A DNA stretch of 64,000 bases from Methanocella_A sp049676595 (lineage in GTDB: Archaea; Halobacteriota; Methanocellia; Methanocellales; Methanocellaceae): positions 930,001 to 994,000 of the forward strand of contig NZ_CP187259.1 of assembly GCF_049676595.1 (NCBI RefSeq). Reading direction: 5' to 3'. Below are positions 33,233 through 41,689 of the stretch, piece by piece. Positions within the stretch are counted from its first letter, which is position 1. The number at the start of each line of letters is the position of its first letter. Position numbers and translations under genes: made by a program. Under the pieces are notes generated by a model. It saw nothing but the letters and a program-made list of their open reading frames with translations, searched no databases and was not told where the DNA came from.

Positions 33233-34354
33233 GTGTCTCAGCCTGACGCGAGCTTGACTGTCCTGAAGGGCAAGCTCACTTTTCTGGTATCGTTCGACAC
33301 CGGCGGCGAAGTTGATAAGCAGACGTTGTCCGGCTTCTTCAAAGTCCAGTCCGGCACCGAGTACAGCAAGCCTGTAGAGGTTAGCTTCGGTAAGCTTACC
33401 GGGCTGCTGGTCTCGGAGAAGGAGAAGCTGAACAAGATCTGCGACGTCACGGGTTCCGCTGACCTTTATGCGATGGGTGTAGGAATTATCCGGGTTGACT
33501 TCGACATACCTGAGGGCATGACTGTGAGCGACGTTATCATGGCCATGCACATCAACGGCATCTACATCGACGGCCTCGACCTGAACGCTTTCATCGCGCG
33601 CAAGATGAACGAGGTCCGGGAGCAGATAAAGCCGGGGTCGACGGCCAAGGCTAAGGTATTCTACCAGCACACCAAGAAGTACAGCATGCTCAAGCTGGAA
33701 AAGTATACTCCGGTCCTTGATCCGGCGGACCTCAAATCCCAGTACGGCACGGATATCACCCGGTTTTTATCCGGCGAGTCATCCCAGCGGAGGCTGCACA
33801 GCAAGGAAATCTCTGATAAGCTGTCCCACGACATCTCGTACTACGACGAGGATTTGTTCCTCGTTTCCTACGAGGCGGCGGTGGTCAAGGGTTGCGACGA
33901 CTACTTCAACGATATCCGGCTGTACCTCGAGCTGGGGCTGGCACTGTCGTTCTTATTCCACATCTACGACTGGAAGATCGACGCAGAGATCGGCCAGGCG
34001 TTCAAGGCGATCAAAACCGCGCAGAAGTCGACCATGTTCACCCAGGCGCCCAGGCGGCTGGAGCGCTCGCTGCTCAAGGTCAGCGAGTTCAAGCTGGACA
34101 TCTTGGACAACCTCGAGGACCTGATGAACCCGCTGAAGGTCACCTCGGACTGGTACTACCAGGGTGCCTACGAGCACATTCTCCGGCTCTTAAAAGTAAA
34201 GGATTACGAGGGCATCGTCACTCACAAGATCGACGCTCTTGAGGACCTCTACTCCACGGCACAGGAGATCTCGTACAGTAAGATCGCGCTGATCACGGAG
34301 ATCATCATCATCCTGCTCATCGCTTTCGAGGTTGTGGCGTTCCTGCCTCGTTAG
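33233..34354 (+). CDS. RMD1/DUF155-like protein with C-terminal membrane anchor
   Basis: The product is about 373 residues. The C-terminal half resembles the RMD1/YagE (DUF155) domain, with long helices around EDLFLVSYEAAVVKG, KLDILDNLEDLMNPLKVTSDWYY, and a final hydrophobic helix KIALITEIIIILLIAFEVVAFL. It is probably tail-anchored, with the bulk in the cytoplasm. The start is taken as the GTG at 33233, about 10 bases after AGGATGA. The family is tied to mitochondrial or sporulation functions in eukaryotes; the archaeal role is unknown. Its 3' end overlaps the convergent gene by 38 bases. Confidence 0.68.
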   Translation: MSQPDASLTVLKGKLTFLVSFDTGGEVDKQTLSGFFKVQSGTEYSKPVEVSFGKLTGLLVSEKEKLNKICDVTGSADLYAMGVGIIRVDFDIPEGMTVSDVIMAMHINGIYIDGLDLNAFIARKMNEVREQIKPGSTAKAKVFYQHTKKYSMLKLEKYTPVLDPADLKSQYGTDITRFLSGESSQRRLHSKEISDKLSHDISYYDEDLFLVSYEAAVVKGCDDYFNDIRLYLELGLALSFLFHIYDWKIDAEIGQAFKAIKTAQKSTMFTQAPRRLERSLLKVSEFKLDILDNLEDLMNPLKVTSDWYYQGAYEHILRLLKVKDYEGIVTHKIDALEDLYSTAQEISYSKIALITEIIIILLIAFEVVAFLPR

Positions 34355-34706
34355 CGGCCAGAAGGGTCTCGATCCTGTTCAGCCCGCGGTATAGGCTTGC
34401 CGCCTCTTCCTCTCCGGGCATGGTGTCGCAGCCCTTGCGGATGACCTCCGCCAGCGGCTCCAGGTCTTCTCTCTCGATCAGGATCTCCTGTCCGGGCTTG
34501 AAGAGCGCCGCGAGATTGCCGGCGACAACGGCCAGGTTCGCCATTTTTACCTGCTCTGCGTACTCGTTCAGGCCAGCCCCGGCGGCCTCGTCCACCGCCG
34601 ACTGTTCCCTTGCGGCCACGGCTGCGCAGGCGATGCGGATCACTCGCAGCTCTTCCCGGTCGAAGCTGACCGAGTAATATGACCGGCCCACTTTGAACAT
34701 CGACAT
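34317..34706 (-). CDS. Small helical protein, function unknown
   Basis: The 129-residue product begins MSMFKVGRSYYSVSFDREELRVIRIACAA (which I give only in part) and is mostly helical and acidic after that. I see no motif or membrane segment. It lies downstream of the hydrogenase-protease gene on the same strand, past a terminator-like hairpin, and its end overlaps the convergent DUF155-like gene by 38 bases. Codon usage matches neighbours, so it is likely real. Confidence 0.6.
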   Translation of the reverse strand: MSMFKVGRSYYSVSFDREELRVIRIACAAVAAREQSAVDEAAGAGLNEYAEQVKMANLAVVAGNLAALFKPGQEILIEREDLEPLAEVIRKGCDTMPGEEEAASLYRGLNRIETLLAANEAGTPQPRKR

Positions 34707-34741
34707 GGTCAGTGCTTAGGAGAACGCGGGGATAAAACAGG

Positions 34742-34768
34742 GTAAAAAGAAAACCGGCGGCAGCCGGC
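34742..34768 (-). terminator. Terminator hairpin after the hydrogenase protease gene
   Basis: On the minus strand CCGGC-TGC-GCCGG is followed by TTTTCTTTTT, about 30 bases past the stop codon. It would end the pyrH-protease transcript. Confidence 0.6.
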
Positions 34769-34797
34769 GATTACTGCGAGCAACCAGATACTCTGGC

Positions 34798-35259
34798 TCA
34801 GCTGTTCCTGATCTCTTCGATGACCAGGTCTGCGACTTCCTTGACGGCCGCTTCCACTTCAGGGGACATCTCTTTGGTGAACTCGGTCAGCCTGATGACT
34901 TCCACGCCGTAGATGATGATCTCTTCGGGCATCTTCTGCACCACGCGCCCGATGTTGATGGTGTCGACCAGGTTTAGGTCGTGGAGCGAGAGCATGAACA
35001 TGTCGGAAGGGGGCATCTCCTTGTCTGTGAACCGGTAAACCGTGCCGATCGGCTCGTTGCCGGTCTGGACCGAGTCGATGATGATGATCTTGTCGGCATC
35101 CTCTATCCATGAGAGGATAGCCATACCGCCCACGCCGGCGTCGATCAGCTCGACGTTCTCCGGTATCTCCCGGGTCTGCAGCTCCTCCAGCACTCGGGGG
35201 CCGAACCCGTCGTCCCCGACCAGGATGTTGCCGATGCCTAAAACTTTAATGATCTTCAT
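34798..35259 (-). CDS. [NiFe]-hydrogenase maturation protease
   Basis: The 153-residue product matches the HycI/FrcD-type endopeptidases that clip the C-terminus of hydrogenase large subunits. Nickel-sensing acidic residues appear in GIGNILVGDDGFGPRVLEEL and ELIDAGVGGMAIL, with a His in SLHDLNLVD. It lies 12 bases after pyrH with GAGG before its ATG. The Ech large subunit in this window ends at its last metal-binding motif and has no tail to cut, so the substrate is probably an F420-reducing or other hydrogenase encoded elsewhere. Confidence 0.88.
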   Translation of the reverse strand: MKIIKVLGIGNILVGDDGFGPRVLEELQTREIPENVELIDAGVGGMAILSWIEDADKIIIIDSVQTGNEPIGTVYRFTDKEMPPSDMFMLSLHDLNLVDTINIGRVVQKMPEEIIIYGVEVIRLTEFTKEMSPEVEAAVKEVADLVIEEIRNS

Positions 35260-35271
35260 GAAACCTCTTTT

Positions 35272-35949
35272 TTATCCTTTGATGATGGTGCCGATGGGCT
35301 CGCCCTTTACAGCCTTGATCAGGTTCTTCGGCTGCTTGCCGTTGACCACCACGGTGGGTATGCGGGAGCGCTTGACGATCTGGGCGCCCAGCGGGTCGAA
35401 GATGTTGTTAGCGCCGGCGGTCATCTCGATCTTCGTGACCATGTCGACCAGCTCCTGCGGGGACATGGTGTCGATCTTGGTCGCCTTCGGGTCGAACTTC
35501 GGGTCGGCGGTGAATACGCCGTCCACGGACGTGGTGCGGATCAGCAGATCTGCATGCACGTACTCGGCGAGAATGGCTGCAACTGCGTCTGTGGTCTGGC
35601 CCGGTACGACGCCGCCCATGACTACTACTTTGCCGGAGTACATCGCCAGCCCTGCTTCCTGGTAGTCGTAGGGTGGCTCAGGGTATGCTATATCGCCGAG
35701 CGCGGAGATGAGCAGCCTGGCGTTCAGGCGGGATACGCCTATGCCGATATAGTCCAGAATTGAGTTGTTGGCGCCCAGCTGTTTGGAAACGTTGATGTAA
35801 TCTCTGGCCGGCGTTCCTCCGCCGATCACGATGAGGATGGTGTGATCCTCGTCAGCAAGCTGCTTGATCACGTCCGCGTAATCCTTAAAGCGCTGTGCGT
35901 CCAGACCCTGCACAATGGCTGAGCCTCCCACCTTAACTACGATCTTCAT
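35272..35949 (-). CDS. pyrH: Archaeal UMP kinase
   Basis: The enzyme converts UMP to UDP. The 225-residue product is an amino-acid-kinase fold of the archaeal PyrH type: MKIVVKVGGSAI, LIVIGGGTPARDYI, and TTSVDGVFTADPKFDPKA. I start at MKIVVKVGG, where the family begins. It heads a short operon with the hydrogenase protease, though no functional link is known. Confidence 0.93.
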   Translation of the reverse strand: MKIVVKVGGSAIVQGLDAQRFKDYADVIKQLADEDHTILIVIGGGTPARDYINVSKQLGANNSILDYIGIGVSRLNARLLISALGDIAYPEPPYDYQEAGLAMYSGKVVVMGGVVPGQTTDAVAAILAEYVHADLLIRTTSVDGVFTADPKFDPKATKIDTMSPQELVDMVTKIEMTAGANNIFDPLGAQIVKRSRIPTVVVNGKQPKNLIKAVKGEPIGTIIKG

Positions 35950-36155
35950 GGTTCCTGCCTCTGGTGGATACGTACCGGACGGAGCGGCACGTTCACACGA
36001 TAATGGCAATTGCAGTATATAAAGGTGCGGTATACATGTATATTGCCGGTGTTGTGTGGCCGAACGCTCTGATAATTTGGTTTTCTTCGCTACTGAAAAG
36101 CTTTATATTGTTGTACGATGCTATGAAGTCTCCAGTCTAAAGTTTGGGGTATATA

Positions 36156-36608
36156 ATGGTCAGATTACATGTGCTGGTTATCGTTTCGACTCTCTTACTG
36201 CTGGTCGGGACCGCTCCCGCACAGGCAGCCTCCGGGGATGCCGGAATTCATTATACTAAAATTATCGTAGAGCCGGACGGCCCGGATTTTCACGTGACCG
36301 TCTACTTTAACACGGGCTTCATGACCAAAGTGTTCTCCATGCTTTTCGGCACGGGATCGCTGAGAGCCTCCATACTGGACGAGGTAGCCGGCTTCGGTGA
36401 CGTAGACCTGCAAACCCTGGATACCACCGACTGCGTGGCCAGCTTCGTAGCCTCCAACCAGTCTTCCTATTCTGACGGGTGGTACATGTATGACAGCAAC
36501 GCCCGGTTACCGGTCCCCGTCGACCAGCTTGAGATACGGGGCGGTTCACTGGACAGGCCCATTATCATCAACAACGCAACCGAAGTGCCTGACTTCTTCT
36601 ACCAGTAG
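36156..36608 (+). CDS. Secreted or membrane-anchored protein, function unknown
   Basis: The 150-residue product starts with a clear signal peptide (MVRLHVLVIVSTLLLLVGTAPAQA, cited in part) and continues as a beta-rich domain with no recognised motif (YTKIIVEPDGPDFHVTVYFNTGF). One cysteine is present in the mature part. The ATG at 36156 follows a GGGGTATATA stretch that may be TATA-like. It is divergent from pyrH and convergent with the oap-like genes. Confidence 0.65.
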   Translation: MVRLHVLVIVSTLLLLVGTAPAQAASGDAGIHYTKIIVEPDGPDFHVTVYFNTGFMTKVFSMLFGTGSLRASILDEVAGFGDVDLQTLDTTDCVASFVASNQSSYSDGWYMYDSNARLPVPVDQLEIRGGSLDRPIIINNATEVPDFFYQ

Positions 36609-36659
36609 CCAGGCCTGAGGGCAAAAAAAAATTTTCAAATACAGTAATTTCTGCTACTT

Positions 36660-37130
36660 CTACTTCTTCTGGCGCCAGCCCTTTTTACCCGCCTTGAGCG
36701 CCGAGGGCAGGTCGACGAAATAGCTGCCTTCCTCTTTCGACATGACCAGCTCTTTGCGGCTCATGAGTACTGGCAGGTTGATGTCGTAAGTGCCGGGCTC
36801 TATGATCCTGACGCTCTCGATGCGGGGCCCTTCCTGGCGGCCTTCGGCCGCAGAGATTTTTGGCTCCGGGGGTTTGGGCTCGGGCTTCGCCGACGGTTCC
36901 TTGATCTGCTGCAAGTTTTCCCTCGCGGCTTCGTTGGCCTCCAGCTCGGCCCTGGCCAGCTTTTCCGCCTGGGCGACGTACTCTGCCACTGTCGGGGATG
37001 AGGGCGGTTTAGCCTCTTTTTTGGGCCGCACGTACTGGAACTTTTTGCAGCCGCAGACCGGGCAGCCCATCTTCAGGTCGATGGAGCCGCTGTCGACGAT
37101 GTTCTTGCAGTCAATGCACCGGTGGGGCAT
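36660..37130 (-). CDS. oapC: OapC-like zinc-ribbon protein (DUF2072)
   Basis: The 156-residue product has an N-terminal zinc ribbon (CIDCKNIVDSG ... CPVCGCKKF), a charged Lys/Glu/Pro-rich middle, and a C-terminal conserved block (GTYDINLPVLMSRKELVMSKEEGSYFVDLPS, cited in part). This matches the DUF2072 proteins that in euryarchaea follow a DUF2073 gene and an Era-like GTPase gene. In haloarchaea the set is called origin-associated proteins (oap). Ribosome site GAGGT overlaps the oapB stop. Confidence 0.78.
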   Translation of the reverse strand: MPHRCIDCKNIVDSGSIDLKMGCPVCGCKKFQYVRPKKEAKPPSSPTVAEYVAQAEKLARAELEANEAARENLQQIKEPSAKPEPKPPEPKISAAEGRQEGPRIESVRIIEPGTYDINLPVLMSRKELVMSKEEGSYFVDLPSALKAGKKGWRQKK

Positions 37131-37139
37131 ATTTTTACC

Positions 37140-37481
37140 TCAGGAGATCAGTGCGGAGATCATGTCCTTCTCGCACCGGACCGTTTTCATCCTGTCTGCA
37201 GGGCCGATCACAGTCATCCGCCTGCTATCCTTCTTCCCGAGCCTGCCGAGCCACGATTTCTTAGCCTCGTGGGGGTAGCTCTGGATTTCGATGCCGGAGA
37301 AGACTTCGCCGATCTGCGTCATGGTCGACTCGATCAGCCTGGCCTCCTCGAAAGGATCGAGGCCGTTCTCCAGGATCACGACCTGGCCTCGCTTGACGTC
37401 TTCCAGGATCAGGGCGACCTTTTCCACTGAGCTGAGGGACTTAAGCCTGTCGGCAGAGATCATGTTGATCTGGACGTCCAC
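37140..37481 (-). CDS. oapB: OapB-like DUF2073 protein
   Basis: The 113-residue product starts VDVQINMISADRLKSLSSVEKVALILEDV (partly cited) and continues with VVILENGLDPFEEARLIESTM and a basic C-terminal part. I chose the GTG at 37481, 4 bases after the GTPase stop, because the frame upstream overlaps that gene. DUF2073 is specific to euryarchaea as far as I know. Its function is unknown, but it is always with the GTPase and zinc-ribbon genes. Confidence 0.78.
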   Translation of the reverse strand: MDVQINMISADRLKSLSSVEKVALILEDVKRGQVVILENGLDPFEEARLIESTMTQIGEVFSGIEIQSYPHEAKKSWLGRLGKKDSRRMTVIGPADRMKTVRCEKDMISALIS

Positions 37482-37485
37482 GCTC

Positions 37486-38121
37486 TCACCCGAACCTGTG
37501 GGCGATGGTCTCATAAAGCAGCTCTATGTTGGTACCTTTCAGGGCAGACACCGGCACGACGGTGTGCTGGGGGAACGCGCCCTTGATGCGCTCGACTGAG
37601 GCGCCATCCAGGTCCATCTTGTTGGCCACGATCAGCATCGGGAGGTGCCTCGCCTCCATGTTGCCTACCACGGTTACGTTGACCTGGGTGTACGGGTCCT
37701 CTTTGGCGTCCATGACCAGGAGCACTCCGTCGAGGTTGTCCATCCACTTGATGGCCTCGATCACACCTTCTGTGGCCTCCTTGGCTCTGCGGCGGGCCTC
37801 TTCTTCCGGAATGCCCATCGCCATGAAGTCGTGGAAATCGATGCGGGTCGCCAGGCCCGGGGTGTCTATCACGTCGAGGGTGATCGATGCACTGCCTGCT
37901 TTAATTGTCACTCCCTCTCTCTTTTTTACCCTGCGGGTCTCGTGGGCGATGGGCGATGCCGTGCCCATGGTATCCCCGGTAAAATCTGAGACGATGCGGT
38001 TGGCCAGGGTGGTCTTGCCCGCGTTCGGCGGGCCGTAAATCCCTATTCTGGCCATCTTGCGCCGGGCAAACAGGCCTCTGACCTTCGCCAGGCTACCCTT
38101 GATACTTGTAAAAATTGACAT
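37486..38121 (-). CDS. oapA: OapA-like Era-type GTPase
   Basis: The 211-residue protein is a TRAFAC GTPase of the Era/Obg kind: G1 GPPNAGKTT, G3 DVIDTPGL, G4 NKMD and G5 VSALKG. It lacks Era's KH domain. It leads the three-gene oapABC-type operon. In haloarchaea such genes lie beside orc1 genes at replication origins; here orc1/cdc6 lies about 6 kb away. The role in replication is not established. Confidence 0.85.
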   Translation of the reverse strand: MSIFTSIKGSLAKVRGLFARRKMARIGIYGPPNAGKTTLANRIVSDFTGDTMGTASPIAHETRRVKKREGVTIKAGSASITLDVIDTPGLATRIDFHDFMAMGIPEEEARRRAKEATEGVIEAIKWMDNLDGVLLVMDAKEDPYTQVNVTVVGNMEARHLPMLIVANKMDLDGASVERIKGAFPQHTVVPVSALKGTNIELLYETIAHRFG

Positions 38122-38176
38122 CCTATCCCCTGCCGTTTTTCAATATGCTGCTGTACCTATATTAAGCATATGCTGC

Positions 38177-38213
38177 GGACTCGAATATATCCACAACAGG
38201 CTTATTCGAGTCC
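38177..38213. repeat. 11-bp perfect hairpin GGACTCGAATA / TATTCGAGTCC
   Basis: The two arms enclose a 15-base loop. The hairpin sits between the oap operon promoter side and the 17-bp tandem array and may be a regulatory or transcription-ending structure. Confidence 0.6.
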
Positions 38214-38223
38214 ATTGAGGCCG

Positions 38224-38325
38224 CTTCATAGAAGCGGATACTTCATGGAAGCGGACGCTTCATAGGCGCGGATACATCATAGAAGCGGACGCTTTATAGA
38301 AGCGGACGCTTCACGGAAGCGGACG
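38224..38325. repeat. Six 17-bp tandem repeats CTTCATAGAAGCGGACG
   Basis: Six units of 17 bases run head to tail with few changes. Each unit is partly self-complementary (CGCTTC ... GAAGCG), so every unit can form a small hairpin. It sits in the 363-base gap between the divergent oap and CBS operons, upstream of both. No gene is present in this gap. Confidence 0.85.
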
Positions 38326-38484
38326 TTGCGGTTACGTTCGTGCCGATCGCCGGCAGAGACGCCTCTGCCCGTAATTAAAATGGGTGAGCATTGATATACG
38401 GGAAGTATCGTGGTTTTATTATAGATAATATTTTAATCAAAATGGCACGATGTAATTATGATAGAATATGAAAGGAGCATGCCC

Positions 38485-39066
38485 ATGGAGACGGACATAT
38501 CAGTGAGCGACGTGATGTCGCGCAAGCTCATCACCGCCGACGTGTCTGAGACGGCGGAAACGATCGGAAGCAAGATGGCTGCATCCAGGACTGGCTGCGT
38601 CATCGTGATCAGGGACGCTCAGCCCGTGGGCATCGTGACCGAGCGGGACCTGGTCGTCAAGGTGATCTCTAAAAACTTGCAGCCTTCTTCTATTCAGGCA
38701 GAAGCGCTCATGTCGACTCCGCTCATCACGGTCCCGCCGGAAAAAAGCGCCGAGCTGGCATCCCGGGAGATGGTAAGGCACAGGATTAGGCGGCTCCCCG
38801 TGGTGCAGGGGAAAAAGCTGATCGGTATCGTAACGGACTCCGATCTGTTATCTATCTCCTCAGAGCTTAGCGAGATCCTCCGGGACCTGATCCGGCAGAA
38901 TAACCCCCAGGGAGAGTTTTCCGGGGGAAAGGAGGGTATAGTCTCGCCCGACTCCTTCAGGCAGGGCATCTGCGAGGTCTGCCAGAACTTCAAGGAGTCT
39001 CTGATCAACATCGATGGCACTTACGTTTGCTCGAGATGCCGGGACGAGCTGCCATTTTTCCAGTGA
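38485..39066 (+). CDS. Two-CBS-domain protein with C-terminal zinc ribbon
   Basis: The 193-residue product has two CBS domains (VSDVMSRKLITADVSETAETI and AEALMSTPLITVPPEKSAEL). A zinc-ribbon-like end follows (CEVCQNF ... YVCSRCRDE). The start at 38485 is set by AAAGGAG 8 bases upstream. It is the first of five tandem CBS genes. CBS pairs bind adenine nucleotides or SAM and report cell energy state; no catalytic partner is fused here. The zinc ribbon may bind nucleic acid or protein. Confidence 0.85.
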   Translation: METDISVSDVMSRKLITADVSETAETIGSKMAASRTGCVIVIRDAQPVGIVTERDLVVKVISKNLQPSSIQAEALMSTPLITVPPEKSAELASREMVRHRIRRLPVVQGKKLIGIVTDSDLLSISSELSEILRDLIRQNNPQGEFSGGKEGIVSPDSFRQGICEVCQNFKESLINIDGTYVCSRCRDELPFFQ

Positions 39067-39082
39067 ACTGCTGTGTGATAGT

Positions 39083-39865
39083 ATGAAAGTGGAAGACGTT
39101 ATGTCAGTAAACCCTGTGTGGGTAAGCCCTGGCGAGTTCGTGACGAAAGCGCGGGAGCTCATGAGGGATAATAACATCCAGAGCCTGCCCGTGGTGAAGA
39201 ACGGCAAGTACGCAGGCATGATAACTGTGCAGGATATCATCAACGTGACCTCGACCAAGTCCGACGTTACTATCGACGGGTACGTGCGGCTCGACGTGCC
39301 GACGGTCACTCCCGATACTGATCTGGCTACCGCAGCCCGGAAGATTATCAACACAGACGAAGGCAGGCTGCCCGTCATTCTCGACGGCGGCCGGATCATC
39401 GGCATTTTGAGCATCGTGGACATGTTCGAAGGTGTGGACGACCTGGGCCTGCCTGACCTGCCCGTAAGCGAGGTCATGACCCGGAAAGTGGTAGTTTGCG
39501 AGCCGGGAGACCTGATTTCCCGGGTGTGGAGGAACATGACTGAGTTTGGTATCTACGGCTTTCCTGTTGTCCGGGCGGGCCAGGAAGTCATCGGGATGAT
39601 CACCCGCGAGGACATCCTCCGGCGGGGCTACGTGCGGTTCCAGCGGGAGGGCGAGGATTCTCAGAAGCCGCCCAGCATCGTCCAGATGGTTATGAGCACC
39701 CCGGCCGTTACCGTGACCGAAGATGATGGCGTGAAAAAGGCGGCCGGGATCTTCTCGGAGAGAGGCATCGGAAGGCTGCCCGTGGTCAAGAATAATAAGC
39801 TCACGGGGATCGTGGACCGCTACGACATCCTGAAGGTATGCAGGAGGCTGCTGACCGTTGACTAG
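39083..39865 (+). CDS. Four-CBS-domain protein (array gene 2)
   Basis: The 260-residue product consists only of four CBS domains, each with the VMS...V...P....V/A.EMM..N...LPVV......G.IT..D pattern; for example VEDVMSVNPVWVSPGEF and VSEVMTRKVVVCEPGDL. It follows array gene 1 by 16 bases. Two Bateman modules per chain should each bind nucleotide. There is no effector domain, so it likely acts through partners, possibly the adjacent CBS proteins. Confidence 0.87.
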   Translation: MKVEDVMSVNPVWVSPGEFVTKARELMRDNNIQSLPVVKNGKYAGMITVQDIINVTSTKSDVTIDGYVRLDVPTVTPDTDLATAARKIINTDEGRLPVILDGGRIIGILSIVDMFEGVDDLGLPDLPVSEVMTRKVVVCEPGDLISRVWRNMTEFGIYGFPVVRAGQEVIGMITREDILRRGYVRFQREGEDSQKPPSIVQMVMSTPAVTVTEDDGVKKAAGIFSERGIGRLPVVKNNKLTGIVDRYDILKVCRRLLTVD

Positions 39866-40841
39866 AGTAAACAGGAACGAAGTCGGGGAATTCGGAGATC
39901 AGCGGCGGAGCCGGCGATACAACTCCGGGCGGTTCGAGAGCGACCTGCAGAGAGGCCAGGTGACCAGGGACCTGAACTTCAAGCAGCGCATATCCAAGCA
40001 CGAGAGCGGCATCATGGCCGTCGCCAGGAAGGAAGTCGTCACTATACCGCCCACCACGACCGTCATGGGCGCGGCTAAGACTATGGTGGGCTACAGCTAC
40101 CGGCGCCTGCCCGTGGCCGATCCCGGTACCAAGCGGATCGAAGGCATCTGCACGGTGATCGACGTCATCAACTTCCTGGGCGGCGGAGACAAGCGCTGGA
40201 TCATCGATCGCAAGTACGACGGCAACATGATTCTTGCCATCAACGCCCCGGTCACCGAGATCATGCAGTACGACGTCGTGACGGCGTCTGACGAATCCTC
40301 GCTGGAGGACGCGGTGGCCCTCATGATCAACCGGTCCATCGGGGGGTTGCCGGTGGTCGACGAGGAGCGCCGGATAGTGGGAATTCTCACCGAACGGGAC
40401 GTCGTACGGATCATGGGAGAATCAGTTGCAGGACGAAAGGTGAGTGACATCATGAGCAAACGAGTGACAACGGCGCCGCCTGACATGACTATCGAGGCGG
40501 CTGCCCGGATGATGGTTTCAAGCGGCTTCCGGAGGCTGCCGGTCACCGCGGGCAACCTCGTCTGCGGCATCATCACCGCCACCGATATCATGCGCTACCT
40601 CGGGAGCGGGGACGCGTTCAGGAAGCTGGTCACAGGCAACGTCGGTGAAGCAATGGGCGCTCCGATCAGCACGATCATGAAGACCGACATCCTCACGACA
40701 AAACCTGGCGAGGACCTGGGGGCAGTCGCCCAGATCATGGCGAGGAACCGCATCGGCTGTATGCCGGTCATCGACAGCTCCGGGCTGGCAGGCATCATGA
40801 CTGAGTACGATATTGTCATGTCGCTCAAGGAGGAAGTATGA
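39858..40841 (+). CDS. Four-CBS-domain protein (array gene 3)
   Basis: The 327-residue product starts at a TTG overlapping the previous stop (TTGACTAG). A basic, probably disordered 50-residue N-terminus (RRSRRYNSGRFESDLQRG) is followed by four CBS domains. The third contains VSDIMSKRVTTAPPDM and the last ISTIMKTDILTTKPGED. The basic N-terminus is unique within the array and could contact nucleic acid or membrane. Confidence 0.85.
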   Translation: MTRVNRNEVGEFGDQRRSRRYNSGRFESDLQRGQVTRDLNFKQRISKHESGIMAVARKEVVTIPPTTTVMGAAKTMVGYSYRRLPVADPGTKRIEGICTVIDVINFLGGGDKRWIIDRKYDGNMILAINAPVTEIMQYDVVTASDESSLEDAVALMINRSIGGLPVVDEERRIVGILTERDVVRIMGESVAGRKVSDIMSKRVTTAPPDMTIEAAARMMVSSGFRRLPVTAGNLVCGIITATDIMRYLGSGDAFRKLVTGNVGEAMGAPISTIMKTDILTTKPGEDLGAVAQIMARNRIGCMPVIDSSGLAGIMTEYDIVMSLKEEV

Positions 40842-41689
40842 CTTCCGTGGACGAGATCATGTCCGCGCCGGTCTTCGCGGTGTCGGCTCGGGACAACCTG
40901 GCCAGGGCCCGGAACCTGATGCTTCGCAACGATGTGTCTCGCCTCGTTGTCGTAGATGAGGGCCGTCTTCTGGGTATAGTGACGAAGAAAGACCTCGGAA
41001 TGCGGCTGAACCAGTCCGAGCCCCAGTGGCGCCGGCGGCCTCTTGACCAGGTCCCGGTAGACCTGATCATGACCCCGGATCCCATCACTGTCGAACCCTC
41101 CGGGGAGGTACAGGCAGTGGCGCAGACAATGCTCGACCGGGATGTGTCCAGCCTCGTCGTGTACAACAGCAAGGACGGGGTGCTGGGTATCGTGACCAAG
41201 CACGATCTGGTCAGGTATTTCACCCTCGTCGGATGCCCGCTCAGGGTGGGGGACATGATGTCCGGCAAGCCTGCAGTGGTGAGCCGGCTGCACACGATTA
41301 ACAGCGTCATCGATGTCATGACAGAAAATAACACGGACCGGGTTGTCGTAACCGACGCGGACAACGAGAAGAACGCTTCGGGTATGATCACCCTCGACGA
41401 TCTGGGCTTTGTCGAGATCAACCCCCGGACCGGGAAAAGTTTCAAAGAGGCGAGAAAAGAGTCCATAGGGGGCCCAAAAAGGTATCGTGCTTACGTTAAG
41501 CTTCCAATGGTTGCCGAAGACGTCATGGCTTCGCCTCTTGTCACCGTGCAGCGAAAGACGATGGCGCAGGATGCTGCCAGGATCATGGAAGAGAGTAATT
41601 TCGACATGCTCCCCGTGGTCGATGGGGAGATCGTCGGGCAGTTCAACTACGAAAATATCCTGAAATGGCTGTCGGAGGGCCAGGAATGA
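40838..41689 (+). CDS. Four-CBS-domain protein (array gene 4)
   Basis: The 283-residue product has four CBS domains (VDEIMSAPVFAV, VDLIMTPDPITVEP, VGDMMSGKPAVVSR, AEDVMASPLVTVQ). Between the third and fourth lies an insert of about 45 residues (FVEINPRTGKSFKEARKES, GGPKRYRAYVKLPM). The ATG overlaps the upstream stop as ATGA. No catalytic domain is present. Confidence 0.87.
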   Translation: MTSVDEIMSAPVFAVSARDNLARARNLMLRNDVSRLVVVDEGRLLGIVTKKDLGMRLNQSEPQWRRRPLDQVPVDLIMTPDPITVEPSGEVQAVAQTMLDRDVSSLVVYNSKDGVLGIVTKHDLVRYFTLVGCPLRVGDMMSGKPAVVSRLHTINSVIDVMTENNTDRVVVTDADNEKNASGMITLDDLGFVEINPRTGKSFKEARKESIGGPKRYRAYVKLPMVAEDVMASPLVTVQRKTMAQDAARIMEESNFDMLPVVDGEIVGQFNYENILKWLSEGQE

